Assembly: GCA_012976225.1 (NCBI GenBank)
Contig: JAAVVG010000002.1
Location: 372,001-436,000 of the forward strand
Direction: 5' to 3'
Source of the DNA: Golubevia sp. BC0850
Taxonomy: Eukaryota; Basidiomycota; Exobasidiomycetes; Golubeviales; Golubeviaceae
Length of the DNA: 64,000 bases
The notes under the pieces were generated by a model, which was not told where the DNA came from, searched no databases, and was given only the letters and a program-made list of their open reading frames with translations. The position numbers and the translations under genes were made by a program. Shown here in pieces: positions 22,301 through 33,408 of the stretch (its first letter is position 1; each line of letters begins with the position of its first letter).

Positions 22301-24754
22301 TAACTTGAGAGTCTCTAAAACTTTCCCTTTCAGTATCGCTATCTCCATCTTCTTCTCCATCGTTTTTGTCCTTTGTCTCTGAATCGATTTCTTTTCCGTG
22401 TCTCTCTACCAGCTCGTCCATCTCGTTGACGATCTCATCTCTCTGTCCAGTCATCTTGAGATGAGGCAGAAGCTTTTCCAAATCTTGATTCAAAGATTTC
22501 CCTTGAATTGGAATTTCTTTGAGAGAAACGCCAGATCTGATGGCAGCCATTCCTCCGGATTCCGACATAGAGACGTGAGTGATTCTCTGAAGAAGAGGGA
22601 CCGCTTGAAACTTGAAAGAGCCTCCTTTCCCTTTACCCGTCTCAATCCCGTTCTGACCAGAGTTGGCACCTTCTCCTCCACCAGACGAGCCTTCCGTCTT
22701 CCTGGTCCTGACGAAGACGTGACCGGATTCGGTACAGAGGATGATTGAACCATCTGATCCGATGGCTACATCTCGAACCGCTGTGAATCTCTTCCTCACA
22801 GACCACACCAACTGAGGTTTGATGATAGCAGGTCGAGAGGAATATTTGACTTCTTGTTGATGAACTGAAGGGCTCAAAGCAGCGAAAGCTCCGCCTGAAG
22901 CATTCGAGCTTGAGTTGGCTGTGGTTGAGTTGAGTAAGGAAGATTGAGAGGCAGCAGCGCTTGAATTGGCATAATCTGAAGGATGATTCAGACTGAAGGT
23001 GAAAAGATCTCCCATATCCGATAGCGCTGCGAAGGTCGTTCCAGATGAGGTGAGCCTACAAATGATACTCTTAGGTTGAGCTTGTCTAGGTCGGAAGACT
23101 GAGATTTCTGGTCCGAATCGATTCATTGGGAAATGAACTCGATGAGCCCCATCGTTGTGTAAGACAATGACATCCCAACTTGATAGGAGAATGGCAGTTG
23201 CGAATTCGGTTGCCGTGATTTGTTGGATGATAGGAGAAGAATTTGAACTAGAAGATCCAGGGGAGAGAGCAGCAGCTGTGACCTTTCTTGGTTGGAGTTG
23301 AACCGGGGTTGCAGATCTATCATAACCTAATTGACCAGTATTTGTACCCCAAGTGAAGAGAGATCCCTCTGCAGTGAAGCATGCGGAATGAAGCTTGGAA
23401 GCAGCAACACCTAGAACTCTCTCTTTCTTCAAAGGTCCAGCCAATTTCCTTGGGGATATTTGAATGTCAAGATCTTGAGCTGAAGATTTTGAATGATTCA
23501 CTTGACCAAAAGTTGCTGATAGAGCTCCACCTCCTTTCGAAGAATTGTTACTAGCACTACTTCCAACGACTCCTAAACCTTGTTCGACGTTGTATCCTAG
23601 AGTGTTGAATCGACTTGAACCAAAGCTATACACCCCTCCATTCGAAGTCGAAAGAAGAGTATGGTCTGGTCCAACAGCTACAGAGATAGCCCTCTCCTTG
23701 AAATCCTTCAGAGGTTCGAAAGAAGTTTGAGTTCCATTGGCTCTTCCCAATCTTCCCCCTGAGCCAATTCCACAGACCCAGACGTTTGAGCTCCTCTCAC
23801 TTGTGAGAACGACTGTGTGCATCTTTGACATCTTGACCTCGCGGATTCGGACTCGATCGTATCGATTTCCGACTGGAAGGGATAGGTTAGAGGGAAACTC
23901 TTTCCTAAGAGTGACTCTGTCGGGTAGAGCTCTAGATTCCGCATCTCCTAGACCGAGAGTGAAGTTCCTGTTTGCTCCCCAAACGAATAAATCGGAAGAA
24001 GGATTGAAAGCACCTAAATCCTCATTCGGAGTTGGACTGTCTGCTTCCTCTTCCTCATCTTCTTCTTCATCCTCTGTCGAATTCCTTCTCTCAGCTGAAG
24101 ACCTAGTTTGCAGAATGTCCCCCAACCTAGAAGCAGCTCTAATCCCATTAACAATTCCAGTATCTCTCCTCCCGGTACTTCCAGGTCCTTCTCCTTTGGT
24201 CAGAGGATTACTTCCATGAATAGTGCCATTGAATAAATCAAAAGGAGTTAAACCTTCAAAATCCTTAGCTCTAATATCAACGTCATTCCTTCTCAACAAA
24301 GTAAGACAAATCAAAAGATTCCCATTATATAGAGCTCTATGGAGTGCTGTCCAACCAGATTCTAAATCTCCTAAATTGACGTTGATGCTTGGATGAGAAA
24401 GTAAGGCGTGGAGGTAATCGATTGCTGAAGGTTCGGTTGAAGAGCAGATGAGGTGTAGAGCAGTCCTTCCGAAATGATCTCTTGCGTTCACCTCTGACGG
24501 TGGACATGGTCCTGGAAGTGAATTAGTGAAGGAATGTCCTGGAGAACGGGAATAAGAGGAAGAGGTTCCTCCTCCACCAGAAGTTCGATCGACATCTCCC
24601 GGGCTGCCTTTGACTGGAAAGATGTGGGAAGAGAGGCAAAGAGAGAGAAGTATGTCAGAAAACCTTTCTCTTCTAAGAACTGACAGATTGGTAGTCTTGA
24701 CCTGTGAAGTGGTAGTGCTGCGTAAGAATTCCCATCTCCCCCCGCCACTTCCAT
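19303..24754 (-). CDS. Ankyrin-RCC1-tandem BTB protein (IBTK-like, probable Cul3 adaptor)
   Basis: Exons: 24754-24685, 24613-20122 and 20023-19303, 1760 residues. Order: a short Gly-rich lead; ankyrin repeats (about 65-155, with GRTALHLICSS and GWTALHRALYNGN); an acidic linker; an RCC1-type propeller (about 230-700) with FVWGANRNFTLGLGD, VWVCGIGSGGRLG, VYSFGSSRFNTLGY and LFTWGTNTGQLGY; then two BTB domains (about 830-930 with IPAHRSILAARIPSLSSVL, and about 990-1110 with VPCHTAVLRRSPFFSALL). This is the layout of the IBTK family, whose BTB pair binds Cullin-3 as a ubiquitin ligase adaptor (family knowledge). The last ~450 residues are Ser/Pro-rich and disordered, with a Lys/Glu coiled segment and an Arg-Gly tail. 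The middle exon of 4.5 kb is the longest in the window. The splice joining the first exon is the least certain. Confidence 0.85.
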
Positions 24755-25484
24755 CTACGCGGCCTTGTCCCTCTCTTCTCCCAGCAAAGTGATTGAATGG
24801 TTCCCTTCTTACTGTTCATACCTCTGATGGACCGTCAAGACCCAGACTCAGCCTCCGACACCCCAACACGTTCAGTCTCTCATGTCTTAGTACTTACGTA
24901 CTTTGCGAAATCTCGCAAGGTCACGAACAGCATAACAATCCAATAAACTAGGCGCTACCATTCAAATGAGAAAGAGAAGAACTTTGATATTCAAGGAGGG
25001 AGAGAACAAAGAAGAGAACTTGAGAGAGTCTCTTGCTTGTGCTACCTGGCTTGAACTGAGTTCTGGAAGTGGAAAGAGGGAGAATGAGCTTGAGTCGAGA
25101 CGTGGATTGAATTGAATGAAATTGACCAACCTAATAAGAGATTTCAAGTGATTCTAAATCTAAAAAACGTGACTCAGAATCCGATCGAAAGCTCTAACAA
25201 GTTGACGATGACTAGGATAGTAGGATTGACACGATGGGTCAGCAATAGAGATTAGACGCGTTTGATGAGATTGAAGTCGGGTTGAGTTGAATGAGAAGAA
25301 GGTTGAGGTGAATTCGAGGGATATTCGGATAGAAATTGAATCAAAACGGATGGATAATGGGGAGGGAGGGAGGAAACGTTCTCTCTTTTGAGAAACCACG
25401 CGCAACATGGCTTGTTCTGTACTCCAACAAGCTTCAAGAAGGGGTTGCAAAATTGTTTTGAAAAGGAAGTTAATTAGCTGATGA
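24755..25484. promoter_or_regulatory. divergent promoter region, IBTK-like / exopolyphosphatase
   Basis: 730 bp between divergent starts. It holds an inverted repeat TTGCGA-aatc-TCGCAA at 24903-24918, next to GTACTTACGTAC. I see no gene here. Confidence 0.4.
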
Positions 25485-27640
25485 ATGGCATCTAACAATC
25501 AAACACCATTCGGATTCAATAAGATTACTAGAAGCAGAGTCAGAGGATTACTCTTTCTCTTCTTCTTCTCCGTCTTTGCTTTCTTTGGCTTCTTCCTTTA
25601 CCTTTACAACTACGAAAACGACACTCGCACTTCCTTCACTTCAAATTTGAGCTTCAATTGGAATAAACTTTCTTTCAATACCGTTCAACAGTCAGATTCA
25701 ACGACGATGAGTTCTTCTCCCTCCCTGCTTTCTTCGACGAGCATGGAATCTTTGCAAGCCTTCCTAAGCAGAACTAAGCAGGTAGCTCTTCAGCATCTGA
25801 AAGGAAAGAATCAGTTAGAGAATGGTTTGGTGATCGTCATGGGGAATGAAGCCGGGGGTGAGTGAAGAAACCTTTGACTTATATCTCTCTTCGATCTCTT
25901 CGTTCTTTTTGCCTTCTTACCCGCCATACTTCTTCTCTTCCGTGCTCCTGCAAATCCAATCCAGATCTCGATTCTCTGGCCTCTTCGATCTCTTTATCCT
26001 ATTTCCTAACTCATCTCTCTCTTCCTCAAGCCTCATCATCAACCTCATCCTTCAACTTTTCAACCCCAATCTACGTCCCTCTCCTTCAACTCACCCGTTC
26101 AGACCTTTCTCTACGTCAAGAGAACCTAGCTCTACTCTCCAGTCTAAGCATCTCCACTTCAGATCTACTCTTCCTAGACGAGCTCAGCTCAGCTGGTCTC
26201 AACACGACTACTTCCCAAGCTTTCTCTCCCAAAGCCAACACCTTCCTAGCTCTAGTAGATCACCCTTCACTTTCAACCAGATTTGGAGGCCCTTCAAGAG
26301 ATACTCCTGAGCCCTCAACTCAACAACCTAGTCAAGAAAGAAAAGTGGTGTTGATCGTAGATCACCATCAAGACGAAAACTCTCATCCACAAGCTGCAGT
26401 TAGAATCATTAAAGGCCCGACTCTGAAAGATGAAACCTCTGGAAGTGCAATTTCCTTGATTATCCATCTTTTTAAGGACCAATTGAATGGATCATTACCT
26501 AAAGAATTGGTTTATTTAGGATTGGGAGCTACAGTCATTGATACCGATAATCTGAAACAAAGTCCATTCGGGAAGGCTTTACCTTTAGATTTGGTTGCTC
26601 ACAAAATATTGTTGGGACTCTCTGGATTTGTTGAAGAGACTTCATCTTTGACTTCTTCAAGTTCAAGTAGCCCTCTCCAATCGTTAAGATTATCTTTAGC
26701 CTCCTTTCAATCTTCTTCAATCTTAAGTCTCCCTTCCGTCAACCTCGAGAATTCTCCTCCTCCCTCAGACGATGAATCTTCAAGTGTTCAAGAGAGACCA
26801 ACTCAAGCTATCAAAACTCATGAGTTTTGGAAAATCCTGAGTGGGTTGAAAGCTCAGGTTGGACATTTAACTACCAAAGAGCTTTTGAAGAGAGATTTAA
26901 AGACTTTGGAATTTGTTTTGCCTGATGGTCTCAATCTGAATGGAGTAGAAAAGTTTAAATTGAAGCTTTCTTTCAGTTCAGTTCCTCTTGGATTATCAGA
27001 ATGGGTCCACAAGACCGATTGGGAGAAATGGTGGAACGAAGTTGAGAATTGGATGAAAGGTGAAGGAATTCATTTGACTCTGATTTTGAACAGTTTTAGA
27101 GAGAGAAAGATTGGAAGTGGTGGGAAGGCTGGGTCTGAGAGAGGGAAACATAGGAGAGAATTGTGAGTAAGATCTTGTTTGGTGAAGCCTGTAGGAATCC
27201 GAAATAAGGAGTGAAACTATCGCCATTCATCTTATATCTCATGCTCTATCCTCTTGTGTCGTCTTCTGAATCGTAGGATCGTCGTCTATCTGCCACCCTC
27301 AAATATCTCCCCGCAAGTTTCAACTCAACTCTTCCAAAACTTTCTCGCTGCTTTAATCTCTGATTCTCATGCCAGCCCAGCTAATTTGACCTCTAGACTA
27401 CTTTTGGAATACCCCTGGAAAGGAGTCAAATTGGATGAAGGCGAAAAGAAAGAGAAAGTTTCTGGAATCGAAGCAGGCTTAGGTGGAAGAAGGATTAGAA
27501 ATGGAGCTGAAGGAGAAGGTCAAGAAATGTTTGGAATGGTTTTCAAACAAACAAATCAAAAGGCAAATAGAAAGGTAGTAGTTCCAGCAACTCTTCACGC
27601 TCTAAAAGAAGCCGTGGAGAAGACTCAGGTTCAAAAATAA
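25485..27640 (+). CDS. Exopolyphosphatase-like DHH/DHHA2 phosphoesterase with N-terminal membrane anchor
   Basis: Exons: 25485-25857, 25965-27162 and 27277-27640, 644 residues. PPX1-type enzymes cut terminal phosphate from inorganic polyphosphate using metal-binding DHH motifs. Here VMGNEAGDLDSLASS (about 118-132, across the first splice) is the first metal motif, LALVDHPS is a candidate second, and VDHHQDE (about 255) is the DHH motif. The C-terminal half, with QVGHLTTKELLKRDLK, is the DHHA2 part. A hydrophobic stretch at about residues 20-42 (LLFLFFFSVFAFFGFFLYLY) after a short basic N-terminus should act as a signal anchor, which PPX1 itself lacks. A Ser-rich linker follows. ATG 25485 is preferred over the out-of-frame ATG at 25481. 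It could also be a prune-like relative with another substrate. Confidence 0.85.
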
Positions 27641-27789
27641 TGGGATTATGTAGCATTGTACAGTACAAGCAAATTGATCGAAATAGAGACATGAATGCAT
27701 GAACTGAAATGAGTGGAACGTTTCTTTTGATGAAAACTTGAGCATTGAGATTATAAGAGGGAAGTAACTGATCCGAAGAAAGCGAAAAC

Positions 27790-29572
27790 CTAAACTTTGG
27801 TGATAGTCCATCTTGTCTTTCCGACCCCTTTTTTCTCTTCCTTCTCATCTCCACTTCCTTCCCTGCGATTCCTTTCCTCCTTCTTCATCATTTGAACATC
27901 GATTGTCCTTGTGAGTAGGCACAAAATCCCACCCAACGTCACCACAGCCCCCGTGAATCCGATCAGATGCCTATAATTTTCAACGGACTCGTCGCCCTTT
28001 AGAAAAGCTCCCCCTGTTGGTGTTCCTACTAGATTTGCTATTGCTACTACTGCGTATACAGCTCCCAAGCGAGCACCTCCTTTCTCTGGAGGAGATAGTT
28101 TTGCTACGTAAGCTGGTAAAAGAGAGACCAAAGCTCCAGAGGCACCCCCATATAATACTGCGAAAGCGATAATGGCTCCGTTTCCGGTACTTGGTAACCA
28201 AAGAGCAAGATTGAGAATTCCAGAGATAAGAACCAAAGGTACCAATAGATTTAACACTCCAACCTTATCAGCTACGTAGCCACTAAGTACTCTCGCTGGA
28301 ATTCCTAAAGCGTTGATGATTGGAAGTAGATACGAAGCTAAATTTGGATCCATACCCCTGATTATAGCATACTGTTTGATGTTGAAGTAAGGAATAAATA
28401 AACCATAGAACATGAAAAACGCAGCCAGCGTGATTAGACTAAACCTTATGTCTTTAAATCCTCCGAGGTCAATGAATTTCAGAAGGTCGGAAGTGGAGAT
28501 GGGTCTTTTGGGTAGACGGGTCTTCATGGTTAGGCAGGAGATCGTAAGAGAGACAAAGACTAGTAAGCCGAGTACTCTTATACTCCATCCGAAACCGATT
28601 CTAGGTAGAAGTCTTTGAAGAACGATGGGGAAAATGACGCCTCCTAGAGAAGATCCTCCTGCAATCATTCCCAGCACTAGGCCTCGTTTCTTTCTGAAGT
28701 AGTGGCCTACGATGGCAAGAGCGGGCGTGAAGACTAGAGCACTCCCTATTCCAAAGCATACAGCCTGTCAGAAGAAGTGGAGAGCAAGGTCAGAGAATTG
28801 ATTAAATCAGAAGCTCAGAAGGGTAGCTGAACTCACCTGGGAAAGAAAGTACTGATAGGTCTGATTTGGCTCACAGATCGAGAGCATAAAGATAGCCAGA
28901 ACGATCAAGAATGAGCCCAGTGGCATCAAGATGGCAACTCCAAAGGCATCGAAGATTTTACCAACAATCGGAGCGAGGCCATACAGAGCTGAGAAGTAAA
29001 GCAAGAGGGTTAGAGAAGTCAGCGAAAGATCAGAGCACATAGAAGTAGTATGCTTAGCACTGACAAAAGAGTTGAATTGCACCGATAAGTGCTACTACGG
29101 ATTCACTCTCCTGCGACAGCCTGCTCGTCTGGTAGTAATCTTGGAAGACTCTGGGAGAGCAGAAGAGAGAGAGAGTTAGAACGTACTCAACGGGAGGTCT
29201 AAGAGATCTTCGATCATCAGTTTCGATCATCAGTGAATACCCACCCCTTTTGTTTTTGAAGCGAGATCAGAGATGGAAGAGCCGAAGAGGTAGAGTCAGA
29301 GTTTGATTTCTCGAACAGGAAGGCAGGGGCAAAGAACTCTCCGCTGGACTCACATAAGAATTGACTACCCCAAAACTTGAGAACAAGGTCAAAATAGAAC
29401 CAGCTACAGTGGTCCAAGCTCTTATACCACCCTCTGGAGCATCGGATTGAGGAAGAGGCTTTGAGTGTTCAACCAGCTCGGCTTGCGCTGTTGGAGATGA
29501 GGATCTTTCTCTTTGTTTCGTTTCCTTTTGATTCGCGTGTCCCAGAGGATTTGATGTGGTAGTCTCTGACAT
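27790..29572 (-). CDS. Monocarboxylate-transporter-like MFS permease (Mch family)
   Basis: A 12-helix plasma- or vacuolar-membrane transporter of the MCT type; the substrate is unknown. Exons: 29572-29354, then (inferred) 29246-29245, 29150-29065, 28988-28837 and 28764-27790, 477 residues. Visible are a cytosolic Ser/Glu-rich head, PEGGIRAW (the PDGGxGW signature), SSFGVVNSY continuing to GVFQDYYQTSR, LYGLAPIVGKIFDAFG, GHYFRKKRGLVLGMIAGGSSLGG (the conserved loop after TM4), IPARVLSGYVADKVG and a second set of six hydrophobic helices. The C-terminus is short and Lys-rich. Without the 2-nt microexon the frame does not close and the Gly of the family motif NSxGVFQ is absent. The substrate-recognition loops give no firm hint, so monocarboxylate, riboflavin or other roles remain open. 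Confidence 0.85.
29245..29246 (-). other. putative 2-nt coding microexon (GG) in the MFS transporter
   Basis: On the minus strand the bases read AAAAG|GG|GTGGGT. The upstream exon ends in phase 0 (NSY) and the downstream exon must begin A-GTC-TTC. Two bases are missing, and GG gives GGA = Gly, making NSYGVFQDYY. The acceptor side lacks a pyrimidine tract, so this is a phase-driven inference. Confidence 0.45.
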
Positions 29573-29820
29573 CTTTTGAGAAGACGACGGACAGTTTTGT
29601 CCATGGAGAGGGGGGAGAAAGGGAAGATGAAAAAAATTCTTTCAGCCGATGAAACCGCAGAGCGAGAGGTCACGAGGAAAACCACGAGTTAGAAACACAC
29701 AGTTTCGAACGTTCTTTCGCGAAAGAAAGGTGATTGAACAATTACATTTCAAGAAACGAAGGGCAGTCCAAAGCAAAATTAGGAAAAGTAGCAGCGGAGA
29801 GAGGCGAAGAAGAAAGAAAA

Positions 29821-32741
29821 CTAGACGCCCTTTCCAGCGGTCTTGTAGCTGAAAGAGCCTGTCTCTAAAGATGGTGGTAGATCACCTCTTCCGGCTCCGA
29901 AGTTGGACGGGGTATCACCGAGAACCAGATCAAGATGACCGCCCTCCAAGAAGAACGAATGGTCAATCCAATTCTTGGTGAAACGCTTTCCATTGAGTTT
30001 GGCGGAAACGATGTACTTGTTCTTCTTGGCTCCATCCCAATTTTGAGTTGTCACTTTAGCGACCTTTCCGGAAATTTGAGAGGTAATTTCGTAGGAGGGG
30101 AAGAGTGGAGTGGAGAGAAGGTAGACCGAAGTTGAAGCGACTGGGAAGAATCCTAAGCTTACGTAGAAAGCATAGCCTCCCTCGGCCCCTGAATCGTCCT
30201 ATAAGGAAGATCAGAAAGAGAAATGAAGCCTGTGAGAATGGAAGAAGGGCACATTTGAGCCTCGTCTCACTTACATTTCCAGGAATTCCATTCAAGCTGC
30301 CGTTGAAATAAGTGCGATAGATATCAAGCGTCCTATCGACAGTTCGACTGTATCCTTTCTCTGCGTAGTTGTACTGGAAGGAAGGTAGAAACCCAACCTC
30401 ATCCCCTATGTCACCGTAGTTCTCGTTCCAAAGATGATCCAGACGGTCCAAGTAGGTTTCGTCTTCACCCATCAACTTGACCATCGAGCTCATGTTGTGG
30501 GGAATGAAGTAGCTGTATTGCCAGGCAGAAGCTTCATAGAACGAGGAGTTTGAAGTGAGGCTTAAGTAACAGGTGCCGAATTGATAGGCTGGAGAGCAAC
30601 GTCTTGGATCTGCGGGAAGGAGGAAAGAAACGAAGTGAGTTCTTGCTCGCAAGTTGCAACTTTCCAAGTAAGCAGACAAAATCTCTCCTCACCTTGAAAG
30701 ACAAAACTTCCGTTAGCACTTCTTGGCTGGATGAAGCCTTTGTAACCATCTGACTTGATTTTTGGGTTCCAAAGGTTTCTCCAATCCCCAGACTTCTTGA
30801 TGTACTCATTGTAAAGCGTCACGTTCTTCAAGCCAGAAGCAACCAAGGCAATGCTGAAATCGTTGAAGGCGTATTCCAAAGTCCTCGAGGCTTCTCTACC
30901 TGGAACCACTGTCTCTCCTTTGGGAGAATTTCCTCCTCCGTCTATTGGTACGTAACCATACTTGCTCCTCGCCTTGATTCCACCTCTACCTTGTACTCCC
31001 CAATCTTCAGGGCTGACCGTCGCATCCTTGATCATTGCCTCTAGACCTTTCTTCCAGTCGATTCCCTCACGAATTCCTTTGATGTAAGAGTCTGCTAGCA
31101 TCATGTCTCCATTAGAACCACCTTGAACGAATCCTTGATTCGTACTCATGCGACAGTCGGGCAAGAAGCCTTCGTGTTTGTAGACGTCAATCATGGATCT
31201 GATGATCTCAGCTTGAGCCGAAGGATCCAGAATGGCATAAATTGGATGAACTACTCGAGCTGAGTCCCAGACACAATATAGAGAGTCGTATGCGGCTGCG
31301 AAAAGAGCGAGAAAGCGGAAGAAGAAGAAGAAGGTCAGCGCTGGTGGGAAGGAGGCGAACAAGTAGAATGAAGCTACTCACGTTCAGACGATTCCCAGCG
31401 AGGATTATCACCAGTTATGTTGGTTGGAGAGATGAAAGTACGATAGAGAGAAGAAAAGAAGATCCTGCGTTGCTCTTGAGAGACTCCTTTGAGATTTGGT
31501 CTGAAGTTTCCAGTCAACTTTTCATTCCACTGGGCTCTAGCGTCGGCCTTGACCTCTTCGAAATCCGACTTCTCCTGCCACTTGACTAGCTCATCTTCCA
31601 TGTAGTTACAAGCCTGAGCTTCGGACACATAACTGACTCCCAATCTAGAGGGTAGAACATTGTCATTCTCCTTGAGATAGGTTTCGTCGAGCTTCAACAA
31701 AACTCCTGCTTCAGCGTACTTAAGCGGGCTCTTGAGACTTGACTTTCCACTGGTGACCGTGTTGTTGAGATAGGTAGAAGCTTCCAACACTCCTGGTACT
31801 TGTGCGCAGAAATAGATCTTGTAGGTTCCCTTTCCAAATGATGGTAAGTATTCTCCGTATCCTTTGATAGTGGCGAGGTTTTCGACCTCAGGACAGGTCT
31901 CATCAGCTTCCAGAGTAACCTTGATCCTACCTTGACCTTGATAAGTGTGGGCTAGATCGTTAGTGAGATCAATCAGTAGAGTTGGAGAAGCTTTCGAGTC
32001 CTTGGCCTTTCTCTTCTCCAGCTGAGAGGTCTTCTTGGTTGGTGATAGTCCTAGGTTAGATGTCTTCTTGCTCAGAGCATCTGAATAGTCGAACCGATGC
32101 AGGACAGCGTGAGACTTGACAGTTGTTTCAGAGTCGATTCCCGAGGCTAGCCCCAAGTGGAAGTATCCAGGAGCAGTCACTACAGAGCCGTTCACTCTCC
32201 CGACAGGTCTGTCAGCTTCCCTAGTTGGACAACCAGAACCTCCAGAGACGTAAGGAGTTCCGTAAGAGCAGTATTGAGGGAGGAACTTGAATTGACCAAG
32301 AGAAGAACTGCCTCCCGTACCGTCATCGTGGTTAGGGCTGATTCCAGAGACTACAAAGGCGGGGAAGAGAGAGAGGGAAATTAGCACAGCCGACGTAGTA
32401 GAGCGTAATCTTGAAAACTCACCAGGCGAGCCATTAGAAACGAATCCACCTTGGTTGTCTCCGCCAGTTGAGTCGTAGACAGCTGAGAAAAGCAGGGTCA
32501 GTAGATAGGGATTGTTTCGTCAGTGGGGTGAAACTTGAAAGGACGAGTGATCGGACTTTGACGCTTTGACTTCCACAAACTCACCCTTTACAACTCCATA
32601 CGGCAAAGTGGCCCCAGCGAAAACATGACCGCCGTTGATGGTTCCAATAGTAGCATCGACGTACTTGGAAGGATCTGAAACGGCTGCTTTGACTTGAGAG
32701 GCGAACAGCGTTAAGGCAGCTAGACCGTAGTGAGCCTTCAT
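29821..32741 (-). CDS. Secreted GH92 alpha-mannosidase
   Basis: Removes terminal alpha-linked mannose, probably alpha-1,2, from glycans outside the cell. Exons: 32741-32585, 32482-32423, 32350-31382, 31295-30693, 30609-30275 and 30198-29821, 833 residues with phases closing. A signal peptide (MKAHYGLAALTLFASQVKA) is followed by DPSKYVDATIGTINGGHVFAGATLPYG, the family N-terminus. Then come NQGGFVSNGSPG, HDDGTGG, GYFHLGL, the catalytic-domain segments DSLYCVWDSARVVHP, FVQGGSNGDMMLADSYIKG and LEYAFNDFSIA, and the Ca2+/catalytic GNDDSGAEGGYAF (equivalent to GNDDCGQMSAW in bacterial enzymes). The FYVSLGFFPV tail domain ends the protein. Several N-glycosylation sites are visible. The linkage specificity is not readable from sequence. 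Confidence 0.92.
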
Positions 32742-33408
32742 GATGTTCTTGGACTTGTAGCTGGTGAGAGGGAGTGATTGAAAAATATTTCCAAAGAGAT
32801 AGAGAGGGATTGAGAGAATGGGGTTATGGACCCCGAGAAAAGAGAAGCAGAAAGGGGAAAGAGATGGAAATGGAAGAGAAGTCGAGAAGGGTAAAGAGTT
32901 GGAATTTCGAAAGGATTCGAAGGAAGATCCCTTTAAGTATGTACAAGGTGAACAGATGCGAATAAGGTCAGAAGGGGACGGGAGGGAAGAAAGGGAAGGA
33001 ACATGGAGAAGCGAGAGAAGCTAACGGGTCGGAAGATCGGAACTCGGAACTCCCTTCATTGAGTCGACTTTGGCCTGGCGGGTACACACAAAGCAGCGTT
33101 TGGACTTGAAGCTTGAAGGAAGATGGAATGAAGGAAGACCGCTTTATACGAGAGGAGCAAGATGATGAATGGGAAGGCTCTTGGGGAGAGGAAGCTCTTC
33201 AAACACGCACTCGAGAATGAGATGTGAAATTACAGGGAAAAGAATGAACGAAAAAGAGAGCCTGATCTCTGTTATGTGCATGTACGAATTTGAGAAGGAT
33301 GAACGGGGACCGAGGATGAGAACAAGGGAGATAGGACTCGCCAGATCTGTTTTAAACTGATGTAGAACTTTTGAGAGAGGTCTTTTTATTTTGGTTGAGG
33401 AGACAGGT
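32742..33408. other. intergenic, purine-rich
   Basis: 667 bp upstream of the GH92 gene on its own strand. On the plus strand it is strongly A/G-rich, with one purine tract across 32780-32930. It holds short open frames with no recognisable content and probably acts as the GH92 promoter. Confidence 0.4.

Noticed and set aside
32774-33024. Two overlapping Lys/Glu-rich frames upstream of GH92
   Set aside because: Composition is that of a purine tract, with no motifs; likely promoter sequence.
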